DNA of 64,000 nt, from assembly GCA_016801845.1 (NCBI GenBank), contig CM028922.1:4085501-4149500 (forward strand). The letters are read 5' to 3'. This DNA comes from Polydactylus sextarius (taxonomy: Eukaryota; Chordata; Actinopteri; Polynemidae). The position numbers were made by a program, and so were the translations under genes. The notes beneath the pieces are model-generated. The model did not search any database. It saw only the letters and a program-made list of their open reading frames with translations, and was not told the DNA's origin. Shown piece after piece: positions 49,401 through 64,000 of the stretch. Numbering within the stretch: position 1 is the first letter of the stretch; each line of letters begins with the position of its first letter.

Positions 49401-52400
49401 CTAACTAATTAATGACTAATTGTTTCAGCTGGAGAACAGTAAGTGTGAGAACAAGCAGATAAAAAACAGAGGATTTTGCAGAGAGGTTGGGAGTCTGGAC
49501 ACGAAGGTCCAGGTTTAGGTTAAAGGAGGGGGTTGGTTTTTTAAGATCCCAGCCAAAGCGTCTCCTGCAGAAGGTGGTGTGTCGGCGTGGAGGGATTCCC
49601 ACTCCTCTGAAGTCTGGCAGCCGGTATCTGGTTACTCCTGCAGGTCTGCCATGATTACCCTCCACTCACATTCCACAGCCCTCATTTACTCCAATCCACA
49701 CAGGAATCTTACCAACTCAGCATTACACAGAACAAACACACACACATAAACTCAGGGACCAACAAACTCAACACGTCAAGTCAAATGTTAAACCTACTTT
49801 TAACTCAAAACATTCATCTCAAATTACCACATTCATCGCGCCCACTTCTTCAGAGACACTCTCCTCTTTTTCAACCCCCGTCCCAAACTCTTTGTCAATC
49901 GAAAAATGCAACACAACTTCACACAACATGTTGGACTGCAGCTGAGGTTTGCGTTTTGCCGCTGCAGTGCTAACCTGGTTGTAAAATACCAGATATGCTG
50001 TAATCCACATGGAGGCGTTTGTCACCTCACGCCAAACTGTGAGGGGGAGCAGCGGTAACATGGTGGTTTTTAGGCCTCAGCCTCGTCTGTTCCCCTCCTG
50101 CTGGAAGGAATGTCGTTACAGACGCCCAGCTGCTCACACAGCCACATGTTGCATCGTTCTGCTGTGATACTGTAACAGGACATCGTGTGTGTTTTCACAG
50201 ACCATCTACTTTATGACATCAGCGTTTGTGCACGTATCTGTGAGCTCGTGCGCATGAATGGAAAAGAGAGAGAGAGAGAGCGGCAAACTTGGTCATGCTA
50301 CTTTGTGTGCGAGCGGCCGTGCCGTCAGCCTCGTAGTTGAGCGTCTTGTCGCCACACGCAGCTTCCTTCCTTTGAAAATGAATTTCCCATTGCTTTATTA
50401 AAGTCAGCTCTCTGTCAGCGAGTCTGACATCAACATTGTTCCTCCGTGGGGGTTTTTGGCCTCTGGGAGGAAGTCCCAATAGGACAGAGGACAGCGCAAT
50501 TCATAATCAAGAGGCAGAGCAAGGAAATGGCTCTTCTTGTGTAACGTAATTGAAAACAAAAAAGGAAAGGATATTGCAGCCATCTCAGGCTTGTCTCATG
50601 CTGATATTGCACCTATCAATCATATCTCATAGGGAGTGTTCTGTATGTCCACTGACATTTCTCTTGATTTATCATAGTAATAAGACACACATACTGTGTC
50701 TAGACATGGAAAGAGAGGGCACATCACAGCGAGGCCTGCATCTTATGATTTAATGTGATATGTATGTAAGGGTGTTGAGGGTATAATATATAAAATAAGA
50801 GCATCTAGAACAATGTAGACGTCCAACTAATCATCTGTCCATCAAACTGCAGCTAAGGAGAGAGCTAGGACCTTGTAAAAGCTACAGAGGGAGAGAATTT
50901 TCATACTCAACAGGCAGATTCTGGGTGGAGCGTCCCTGAAGAAAATATTAATCAAAATAAGGATTCATTCTCTGTCATGTATAAAAGAAAATACAACTTA
51001 AGATTGCTTAAATAAATTACAAGTTATTGAGCTGGATGAGGGGCTTGTTTACCTACTTGTGCTCTGGCAAACACATATGACTCACGCGGCTCTACACCTC
51101 AAAGTCAATATTGTGAAAGACTTGAGTGTTGCCAGAAAAACGCTGCAGCTGCTTAAATTAACAATGAAAGTTAGATATTGTATGAGATCCTAGGGGGTGT
51201 TATTTGTGATAAACATTTAACATTTGATGAAGGTGAAAAAAAAAAAAAAACGTCTTGTTTCTTTGCGCAGAGAGGAAGAGTGAAGAGTCTGTGGTGCCTA
51301 AATCTGAACAGGCAAAGTGATTAGGCCTATCCTGCGTTTCTGCTGACCGGACTAAAACAGTTGGTGTTGTTTGCATTGTTCTCTTGTAAGTTTGTAATTC
51401 AGTTGCTTCGGGCTTTTCAAGTTAAGAGAATAACGAACAGATCCACCTTTGAAAAATAACCACTGAAACACAACAGAAAGTCACGATAAACGTACATAAT
51501 AGCAACATATTGACTGCAGACGAACAGCTGAAAACTATTTATTTGCATCCATTCTGATGATTAATTAATTGTGCGAATCATTTTTCAAGTGAAAGTATCA
51601 AACAGTGCTTCTCAAGCATTTTTACGAACCAAAAAAGATTCATTGATTCATTGACAGAATAATCAGCAGAGTAATTGTGGAGGAATGTAATCAGTGGCAG
51701 CTCTTTTTCCATGTAAATCCACTGCTTTTGTCCTGATGACCGTGTTCATGTTAATCTGAAGGTTTCTTTTTTCTTAGTTGACCTTTTGTTACTTGCTATA
51801 AAAGCACACTATTTACACAGTTGTAAAGAAAGATCGCTACTTTTTGTTGGACCAAATAATGCATGAAACTCTCCTCACATCAGTCTGAAGGTTTTAGGTT
51901 CATTAACATAACCACTGATATCTTGGGTGCAGTGGGTGAATTATTCGTTTAATTATTTACTGCAAGCCAAGCTCTTGAACTTCTGCACCACCACTGATAA
52001 CGCTTGAAAAAAAGGAAAAAATATGATTTTAACCTTTTTGTAGAATACAACAAAGAGGTGTGGTGTTTAAACTCATACAATCTGTTTTGTGGTTTCTGCT
52101 CTTTCAGTTATGTGACTACCACCCCCCCCTCCGAAATATTTTTTGTTTTTTGCCATCTTGTTGATCAAATGTATTTCTCTTGGCTGCACTTACTCCACTA
52201 AGGCGGAGGGCAGTAAGGTCACAAAACATTCCTTAGAAAACTTTTTTGTTTTTTTCTACATTCTGCACACAAACATGCGTGGTGCCACAATATCAGTTGG
52301 CATGGAAATGAAATACACTGGCATCTAAACTCACAAACTCTTAATTACAATGTGCACAGAGAAGCAGGCTTGTGCGTGACTGTTCCCAGCAACAAATCAA

Positions 52401-52600
52401 TATTGGCTCAAAATCCATCACATGGAAAGTGCTGCACTCAAAACATTTTTTATTATGACGATCAGAGAGCTGTGTTCGTGCCACTGGGAACTAATTTTGG
52501 TTACAGTTGTTAACAGAATATCAAAATCTTTTAATTAAGCACAATGAAGTTTTGACTGACTGACTGCGAAACAAGAGGGTCAGTTTTGTAACCAGGCACA
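49401..52600. other. Intergenic with a possible regulatory block, no gene
   Basis: Apart from a GA run at 50267-50280 and an A run at 51237-51250, this is unique sequence. A second GTCTAGAC Smad-type palindrome lies at 50698-50705. Open frames here have no recognisable protein content. Confidence 0.65.
50330..50545. promoter_or_regulatory. Candidate conserved non-coding element downstream of smad7
   Basis: An unbroken unique block, without repeats, containing GAAAATGAATTTCCCATTGC, TTTATTAAAGTCAGC and GCGCAATTCATAATCAAGAG. Balanced composition next to AT-rich flanks suggests constraint. It lies about 7 kb beyond the smad7 3' end, in the ctif-smad7 interval. Not tested by alignment. Confidence 0.25.
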
Positions 52601-52638
52601 TACATTTGAGCTACTGAAAATGTAAACATACATATGTA

Positions 52639-57476
<4,838 letters not shown>

Positions 57477-57482
57477 TTTATT
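57477..57482 (-). terminator. smad7: Distal smad7 poly(A) signal
   Basis: TTTATT on the + strand reads AATAAA in the smad7 direction, 379 bases after the stop, followed by an A run in the genome. The short AT-rich UTR before it has the usual look of a 3' end. Confidence 0.55.
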
Positions 57483-57515
57483 TTGGCATTTCTTTGTTTT
57501 GCATTTATATTAAGC

Positions 57516-57556
57516 AAAGTGCATCTTATTTTCTTTTTCTCATCAACACATTGCAC
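57516..57556 (-). promoter_or_regulatory. smad7: Adjacent miR-25/92 and miR-17/93/106 seed sites
   Basis: On the smad7 mRNA, GUGCAAU (57556-57550) pairs with the miR-25/32/92/363/367 seed. GCACUUU (57522-57516) pairs with the miR-17/20/93/106 seed. Their starts are 34 bases apart, within the range reported for cooperative repression. Both families occur together in the miR-106b~25 cluster, which is known to repress SMAD7 in mammals. Confidence 0.55.
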
Positions 57557-57591
57557 AATACATAAATAATGATGCATATAAAACGTCTTCA

Positions 57592-57599
57592 TATTTACA
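57592..57599 (-). promoter_or_regulatory. smad7: Pumilio response element in smad7 3' UTR
   Basis: UGUAAAUA on the smad7 strand matches the UGUANAUA consensus of PUM proteins, which repress or destabilise mRNAs. Confidence 0.45.
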
Positions 57600-57671
57600 A
57601 TTAATAATATATTTATATATAACATAAAATACATTTTTCGCTTCTTATTTTATTTAATTAAATCTTCGTCA

Positions 57672-57677
57672 TTTATT
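57672..57677 (-). terminator. smad7: Proximal smad7 poly(A) signal candidate
   Basis: AATAAA on the - strand, 184 bases after the stop. Use of this site would remove the microRNA and Pumilio sites further downstream. Confidence 0.35.
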
Positions 57678-57860
57678 AAACAAAGTCCGTCAGAATTTTA
57701 TACTTTCTTCTTCTGTTAAAATGTTTTTTTTTTTTTTGCTTTTCTTTCTCTCTCTCTCTCTCTCTGTCTTTGAACCTCTGGAACAAAAAAGGGAAGTGGG
57801 TGTAGTCTGTTTGTGAAGGGGCAGGAGAGGCGAGAAGGGTGAAGAAAAGGAAGGCTGCTG

Positions 57861-58399
57861 CTATCGGGTGTTGAAGATGACTTCCAACCAGCACGGGCAG
57901 CTACTGATGAACTGTCTTGTGTAGCACTGTCCCCAGCCTTTCACAAAGCTTATCTGCACCGTGAAGCCGGTGCGAGGCTGCTGAGTGAACTCGTGGTCGT
58001 TGGGCCTCTGCAGGCTGCCGGCCTTGTCATAGTCAAAAGCTTTGATGGAGAAACCGGGGAACACCTTATGCACCAGCAGCGTGCGCGAGTCCGGGTTGTC
58101 CAGTGTGGCCGACTTAATGAAGATGGGGTAGCAGCTGCGGTTGTAGACCCACACCCCGTCTGGCTCACGCGTCAGCTGGATGCCATAGCCGATCTTGGCC
58201 CTAACCATCTGCACCAGCTGGGACTTGTTGTCGGAGCAGAGCTGGCCCAGGCAGAAGCCGTTCCCCTGAGGTAGATCATAGAAGATGTCCAGAGAGGGCT
58301 CCTGGACTGAGTAGAGGCGCCCGACGCGTGTCTTCTCCTCCCAGTATGCCACAACGCACCAATGGGCCCGCTCGCCAGATTCCTGCATCGCCAAGGAAT
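57861..58399 (-). CDS. smad7: smad7 last exon: MH2 domain
   Basis: The exon encodes 178 residues (preceded by two bases of a split codon), ending SCPCWLEVIFNTR and a TAG at 57863-57861. SMAD7 is the inhibitory SMAD: it binds activated TGF-beta/BMP/activin type I receptors and brings in SMURF ubiquitin ligases, blocking R-SMADs. The whole MH2 domain is here, from GERAHWCVVAYWEEKTRVGR to the end. Its features are FYDLPQGNGFCLGQL, REPDGVWVYNR, TLLVHKVFPGFSIKAFDYDKA and the L3-loop part SFVKGWGQCYTRQFI. There is no C-terminal SSXS phosphorylation motif, as expected for an inhibitory SMAD. The sequence follows SMAD7, not SMAD6, at LCSDNKSQLVQ and EVIFN. Acceptor tttctttag (- strand, ending at 58400) gives a split Asp codon at the same place as in human. 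The exon with the SMURF-binding PPXY motif is not in the window. Confidence 0.96.
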
Positions 58400-59560
58400 C
58401 TAAAGAAAGAAACAGAAAGTGAAAGAGATGGTTAGACCTGTTGGAAGGTGACTAGGACGGACATGATGACACTGACACATCAGATTGTACAATACAGTGA
58501 TGGAAAGAGAGTAGAGGGACAGGATTAGTGATGGAGGATGTGATGGCCGACTGATTGGAAATATCTTATGTATTCTAAACGACTCAAACATTGTTACTTC
58601 TTCCTCATCTCTGTTTTGGGAAATGGAGAATGTACTGTAGTCAGGAGCCAAAACTGAACCGTCATCCTCAATTTTTCTGCCACACAGGAAAACCATGTTG
58701 GAATTCCTGGACTATGGACAAGAGAAGCAACTCAGAGACACTGCCAGGCAAGTGTCCACATGCAGTACAATATTTGTCTAGGCATTAAATGCTTATCTTC
58801 TGTCTGGCTTGCTGTATTTTTTTAGCAGCGTGGCCAACAATGTTACTGACGTCAACTGACTGTCCTGATCATCTCTCGACAGCAACGTGCTTCACCCTGC
58901 TGGGTGAAATTAGAAACTAGCCTTCTTTTTTTTTTTTTTGATTTGTTGCCGTTTGGGAAGACGAAACGAGACGGAGGTAACTGAGCAACGGCAACAAGAT
59001 TAGGGACTTTCACACAAACACATAAACCATACTCTCTCTCTCTCATCCCCCCCCCCCGGTCTCCGTCTCCGTCTCTCAAACTCTGGTGTCTGAATTGTTG
59101 ACAAGCTAGACCTCTCCAGTCTAAAGTTTCCCCTGAGCGTAAAAGAAGTGTAGCATTGGCCATGCTCCAGTTTCCAACCCCCCCACTCCCTCACACACAC
59201 ACACTCTCTCACACACCTCCTCCCTCTCCTGTCTCCCTTTAGTGTGCCTCCTGCGCCGTCTCACCCCCCCACCCCCTCTTCATATCTCTATTCCACAGAA
59301 ATCTGGCTCCCAGCTACTCCTAGCTAGAAAAGTGGGAGCCAGTCAGGCGCGAGGGAAATAGAGGGAGACAGAGCGAGCGCGAGAGGAAAGAAAGAGGGGG
59401 CGGGGTGGGGAAGAGAAGGAATGCTTTTCACATATTTTGACTGTTACTTTTGCAACTTTGCTTCCTCTCCTGATTTTTAAGCGTCTCTTGTGCTTTTAAG
59501 GTCATCACCTAATTGCTACAACTTCTATCAACTGCTCAACAATCTTTTATACTTCCTCTC

Positions 59561-59561
<1 letters not shown>

Positions 59562-59620
<59 letters not shown>
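59562..59620. repeat. Compound (CT)n(CA)n microsatellite
   Basis: About 20 CT units run directly into about nine CA units. Confidence 0.96.
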
Positions 59621-59621
<1 letters not shown>

Positions 59622-59859
59622 TATATGCTTAAATCCAGCCTCGATGAAAGACACATTCAAAGGTTAAGAAAGCTCGAAGAGAGGAAATATATGTGAGGGG
59701 GGAAAAAAATGAACAGAGCCCCTCTTAGAGCCATTTCAGTTGCCCCCATCCTTCCCATCCGACAACCCCTCACCCCTCCTCCTCCTCGTTTTATCCTGCG
59801 GTAGCTGTGAATGTAACCGGTAATTTGGAAGGTCCCGTCTGAGACAAAATGCAACGTTA

Positions 59860-60190
59860 ATGCGGCAGGATCTCTGCCGGCCCGAGCGGGACTCGCCGTG
59901 GCCTGTCATTAGCCTTCATTAGACGCGGAGAGAGAAAGAGGGGAAAAAGGGAAGAAAAAGACAACACAGAGAGGAGAGACAGAAACAGAAAGAAGGAGAG
60001 GAGGAGAGGGGAGGTGAGTGGTGGGGGAGAGAGAGAGAGAGAAAAAAAACTGAAAGCATGCCTTCCGTAAAACAAGAGGGGCTGTGTTCTTTGAAGTTGG
60101 TCAGAGCCGAGCCTCTGGGAGTTTATCGTAAATCCGTCCTCATGGGGTGCTGGGGGAAACTAAGTACCCGGCTATCTACCTTAGACTAAA
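59860..60190. promoter_or_regulatory. smad7: Candidate regulatory blocks in smad7 intron
   Basis: Two balanced, unique segments (59855-59930 and 60055-60185) flank a GA/AG simple tract. The first includes GTCATTAGCCTTCATTAGACG, two ATTAG cores in direct order. The second includes GTAAAACAAGAGGGGC and GGGGGAAACTAAG. They have no open frame and contrast with the low-complexity sequence around them. Confidence 0.27.
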
Positions 60191-60413
60191 TGGAAGGGGG
60201 GAAAAAGCATTTATCTTTGAGATAAGAGACAGAAAGTGTCTTTTGTGTCTCAGGCTGATGTCAAACAGAGGCTCCAGTTCTGGCTGGGGCTTTGCTCCCG
60301 GGTCTGTTTTACGTGTAGGTACAGGAACAGCCAGGGTTGATAAGGAAGAGGACGCGTTGGACTTTCTTAACAGCTGACAGAGAAGGCCTGCTGGTGGAGC
60401 TCACCTGTGGGGC

Positions 60414-60415
<2 letters not shown>

Positions 60416-60475
<60 letters not shown>
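60416..60475. repeat. (TG)30 microsatellite
   Basis: Sixty bases of TG, ending in degraded units (TGCGTGCATG) that continue to about 60520. Confidence 0.97.
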
Positions 60476-60479
<4 letters not shown>

Positions 60480-61680
60480 CATGTGTGCGTGTGTGTATGT
60501 GTATGAGTGTGTGTGTTTGTTATTGCTGAGAGAGACAGGGCCTGGCGTCAGAGGTCATTAGAGTGGCTGCCTGTCTGAGCCTGTCATTGCAGCCTGAAAA
60601 CACCCTGCTATTCAGGACTACACTAACTGCCCCGCTTCCCCTCCCTCGTCGCCTCTCCTCTCTCTCTTCTCCTCTCTGAGACTCTGACTGGTGGTAAGTG
60701 AGAACCACAGAGGAGGGAAAAAAGAGAGGGGGAAGGATGAAAGCAAAGGGTTGAGGAGAGACAGAAAAACAACAGAAGCAAATATGACGGGCGACAGACA
60801 GGGCCGACTAGTAAAACAGTGACGTTAAAAGCTCGTCAGATCTTTTTCCTCATGTAATAGTTGCAGCAACGTGGTGTAGAAATACAACATTAGAAACGCA
60901 GCGATGCCAAAGAAAGATAAAAAAAAACCATGATGGTGAAAGATGATGATCGGCCAAGATAATCTGACTTTTAGTCACCAGTGCGGGTCGAGCTCCACAA
61001 AACACTGTCATCTTCTAAAATCCAGACTTTCTGTTAAATATCTGATGACATTGCTATGATGCCACTCAGGGTTATTTTCTCTCAGACTCGCTCCAGAGCC
61101 ATGCTGGGAAGTTAAATCTATAATAATGTGTCATATTTTATAAGTTGATCATATGTTTTCTGTGTGAAAATCCTACTCTTTGGGCTAAAAGCAGCAGCAG
61201 CAGCTACACTGGATTCTTCCTATATTCATCTGCAGTTGAGATAAAAAAACAGACTGAAAACTAATCTGAGTGTGAGTCCATCGAGACAATGACAAAAATA
61301 AATATAGCCACAGGATTCTGTCCAGCTCAAACTCTCTTCACCGGTAAACAAAACCCCAAACTTTTTTTTTCTCCTGTTCAGTACATCAGTAGAGAGAAAG
61401 CGAGACAGGCAGACTCCTCCATCTGTGGGGCGCAGCCTTGTGAAGAGTATGTTCACAGCTTGTCCTGACAGCAGATGAGCTTACACCTCATGAGTAATGC
61501 TGCTGAACACTGAACACACACATATATAAACACACATACACACAAACACACACACACACACACTGATGTGAGTGGCCCTGTACCAACACACCTTGTTCCA
61601 AGTGCAAGGCTCATTTAACTGAATTTTAATTTTTAACACATCGTGCGTTTGCATGTTTGTGTTTTTTTTTTGCATGTGTG

Positions 61681-62090
61681 TGAGGTGTCTGGTGGTTGAA
61701 CTCCTCATGTTACGGTCTGACACTATTTCAGGTGTCTCCTCACATAGGTGCATGCGTACATGTCAGACGTTGTCGTCAGAGTGTCTGCGTTCAGTCCCGT
61801 CTGTCCTTGGAGCAGTAACCCCCTCCACTGAACGCTTGTCTGTAGACTACATCCGTCTGTGTGTCTGTCCGCTTCCTGGATGTCTGCCTATCAAAGCATT
61901 AGTCTGTCTATCTGTCTGCCTCCCCCACCTGCTCGTCTGCTCTGTGGCCTTTCGGCCCATGTGTCTCAGGCTTCTCCTCCTTGTTGGAGATAAGCTGGCT
62001 AGCTGGCAGCCTCGGGCCATCTGTCAACCCGACCCTTTCTGCTCTGCTCTGCCTCTGTCAGTTGTCTGCTGCTGGTCTGTCCTATTCTGG
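61681..62090. promoter_or_regulatory. smad7: Dense cluster of GTCT Smad-box cores in smad7 intron
   Basis: I count 18 GTCT/AGAC tetramers in 410 bases (16 as GTCT, 2 as AGAC), against about 3 expected by chance. GTCT is the half-site bound by the SMAD3/SMAD4 MH1 domain. Many lie in GTCTG(T/C) units, so a decayed simple repeat is the main alternative. The 193-codon open frame over this stretch is Cys/Leu-rich with no domain and is not called. Confidence 0.3.
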
Positions 62091-62895
62091 TTTGTCCCAT
62101 GGGGTCTACACACTAACCCCCCTATCCAAAACGAGAAGAAAAAAAAACTTTCCCTGCTGGAAAGGGGAGTTAAAATGTTGGTAGATCATTGCAGAAAGAT
62201 ACCAGAGCAGACTGGTTTGGAGTGCATCATGTGATTGTGGATGATAATACTGATAACAGGCCTTGTTAAAAGCTTTTCTTCCAGTGTAAGAAATTTCAAG
62301 AAGCAGCTGGTGAGAGCTAATGTGGGTGTTAGCCATTAGCAACACTGTGCAAACAAAAACAGGATGCTCTACAAAGAAATATGCAAATCTAAGTGTAAAT
62401 AAATGCATGAAAACCACTTAAACCATAGCACAAGGAGGGAATATTTGGCAAACAGACACACACACTGCCAGGTCCCCTGTGGATTTTAATGGTCCTACGG
62501 TCTTTAAGAGTGGACGCCACGCTAGCTGAGACAATTCGACTTGGTTGAAGGGAGGAGGGACGGCTGAGAGAGGGGGAGAGAGGAGGAGGGGGAGGGGCGA
62601 TGACAGACTGGGCGCTTCTCTCAGGGCCAGAAACACAGTCTGGAAAGGTTAATCATTACCTCTGTCTGACTCCACACACACATGCACTCTCTCACACACA
62701 CACACACACCAGGTCGCTACTATTCTTAGAAGTCAACGCAGTTGCAGAGTAACACACCTACACCCTCATGCACACACACACACACACACATACACAAATA
62801 CAATTTTCAACCTTCAGTTCTGGACACAACACTATCAACATCAGTAAATAGTGAAGAGGCTCCTGAGAACTGTCTCGTATCGATCCCTGAGAGCT

Positions 62896-62897
<2 letters not shown>

Positions 62898-62945
<48 letters not shown>

Positions 62946-62959
62946 CTCTCTCTCTCTCT
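62898..62959. repeat. (GT)n followed by (TC)n
   Basis: About 23 GT units, then a CT-rich run ending near 62959. Confidence 0.96.
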
Positions 62960-64000
62960 GTCTCTCAGCTCAGACCTGTAATGACCCTGTCGTCATCAGA
63001 CACACACAAGGCGGCTGAAGGGAGGAATGAGGAAGACATGAGGGAAACAGCTCAAGGGGGAAGGAAGGACTCTTCACGGTGCCTTATTTTCTAAGTCAAC
63101 ACCCTCTCTTGAGCCGGGGAAAGTCTATTCCAAAGGTCAAGGGTCAGCCTGGAGGCATTCCTTTTGTTCTCTCTGCCGTGCCACATACTCAACCTTGTCT
63201 GTAATGAAAACCCAGAACATTTCTCTGTGTCTGTGTCCACACAAAAATACGTTGTCTCAATGATTATTGGAGTTAATGGAAGTTAGGGTCCTTGACACAG
63301 GATCTTTCATCTGTTGTATTTGCTTCACTTCTTCAAGTAATAATAATTTAGTCCTCATCTCACAGGTAATACAGCTTTAAACAAAAATGAGAAGAAAAAT
63401 AAGCAAAAAAATATTGTCAGTCCTAAGTGACATTGACAGCTTCCTCCACCAAAGCAGCAGTAGTTTTCATTGTCTATGAAGCAGGGAGATTATTCACCAA
63501 GTGTCTGAGCTGCAGCCAATTTTCCCCATTTACTATAAACAACAGTTTTGAAGCATAGATCGCACATTGTTCAGTTCTAGTAGCTACTGGGTTTAGTGAG
63601 TGACAGAGGAAGTGCGTCTCCAGGGTGGCAGGTTACATCAGAAGACATGAAGTCCCCCCCACCACCACCACCCATCTTAAGAAACCTAAATAAGCCCTGA
63701 TGGCAGGAAAACCACACAGGGGAGTGGCACAGTTTCTCTATCTACAGATCTGACTCCTTGCAGAAACACAGATAGAGAGAATGAGTTGCAGACACGCCAT
63801 CTCTAACATGAACCATCCGGCCACGATCGGGATAGATAAGGAGAAAGAAATGGCGCATGTTTTTCTAATGCCTCCGTCTACAGTATAATTTTCTCTGAGT
63901 GGAAGTTTTCTGGTATAATTACACGATCCACATGTCTTGATGTCGCTCGGGGGAACAGTGTTTTTCTTAAGTTTGAGATAAAATACAAGAAGGTTTCATA

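Larger units (their letters stand above)
57477..57860 (-). other. smad7: smad7 3' UTR
   Basis: The 384 bases after the smad7 stop are AT-rich and end at AATAAA on the - strand (57477-57482). In the last 125 bases lie, in mRNA order, a Pumilio site UGUAAAUA (57592-57599), a miR-25/92 seed match GUGCAAU (57550-57556) and a miR-17/93/106 seed match GCACUUU (57516-57522). AUUUA-type elements are present (CAUUAUUUAUG). A T run (57724-57737) and GA run (57745-57767) near the stop are simple sequence. An earlier signal at 57672-57677 could give a shorter UTR that lacks all three sites. Confidence 0.7.
58400..64000 (-). other. smad7: smad7 intron (continues beyond window)
   Basis: No further smad7 exon was found: neither the MH1 domain nor the PPPPYSR/PMDFLKP linker reads out on the - strand. 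In human the intron before the last exon is by far the longest, which fits. It holds CT/CA tracts (59562-59620), a (TG)30 (60416-60475), a (GT)n/(TC)n tract (62898-62959), a C run (59047-59058), a purine-rich block (59930-60050), and at least two candidate regulatory blocks. In human the same intron carries colorectal-cancer-associated variants. Confidence 0.75.

Noticed and set aside
50698..50705. GTCTAGAC Smad palindrome
   Set aside because: One 8-mer is expected about once in this length by chance and there is no supporting cluster; kept only as a note beside the copy at 9087.
57993..58274. + strand open frame opposite the smad7 exon
   Set aside because: Antisense shadow of the GC-rich MH2 exon.
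61653..62234. 193-codon + strand open frame in the smad7 intron
   Set aside because: Its Cys/Leu/Ser-rich text comes from GTCTG/CTGTC-rich low-complexity DNA; no domain recognised.

Overview
This window is vertebrate nuclear DNA, almost certainly from a ray-finned (teleost) fish. It has split genes with GT-AG introns, dense CA/GT and GA microsatellites, degenerate fish-type interspersed repeats, and only about 1.9 kb of recognisable coding sequence in 64 kb. Two genes are recognised by their protein sequence. Both are cut by the window edges.

Left part (1-18.7 kb, + strand): the 3' half of ctif, the CBP80/20-dependent translation initiation factor. Five consecutive coding exons are visible (3646-4231, 5841-6140, 8764-8919, 13524-13577, 15513-15734). 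They join in frame and end at a TAG at 15732-15734. They encode the disordered Gln/Gly/His-rich middle of the protein and the whole C-terminal MIF4G domain. The 5' exons lie left of the window. An early poly(A) signal sits at 15848, and a long AT-rich 3' UTR probably runs on to signals near 18.4-18.7 kb. The third intron holds a block that looks like a conserved non-coding element. The fourth intron holds a roughly 700 bp foldback transposon with 130 bp inverted ends.

Middle (18.7-57.4 kb): about 39 kb with no gene I can support. It contains microsatellites (one of 46 perfect AC units), poly(A)/poly(T) runs, tRNA-derived SINE-like pieces, two old fish dispersed repeats, two hairpin-forming inverted repeats 0.3 kb apart, a 20 bp perfect palindrome, G-quadruplex runs, and several unique homeobox-motif-rich stretches that may be regulatory.

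Right part (57.4-64 kb, - strand): the last coding exon and 3' UTR of smad7, the inhibitory SMAD that shuts down TGF-beta/BMP receptor signalling. The exon carries the entire MH2 domain. The MH1 domain, linker and PY motif must lie to the right of the window, so 58.4-64 kb is intronic. The short 3' UTR carries a Pumilio site and adjacent seed matches for the miR-17/93/106 and miR-25/92 families.

The tail-to-tail order ctif(+) / smad7(-) matches human 18q21.1 (CTIF-SMAD7), so this is a conserved vertebrate linkage. The two genes do not form a functional unit: CTIF acts in cap-binding-complex translation and SMAD7 in TGF-beta feedback. A plausible reason for the conserved linkage is shared or long-range regulatory DNA between them. 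I saw no prokaryotic-type system, CRISPR array, intact viral gene or new protein machinery here.
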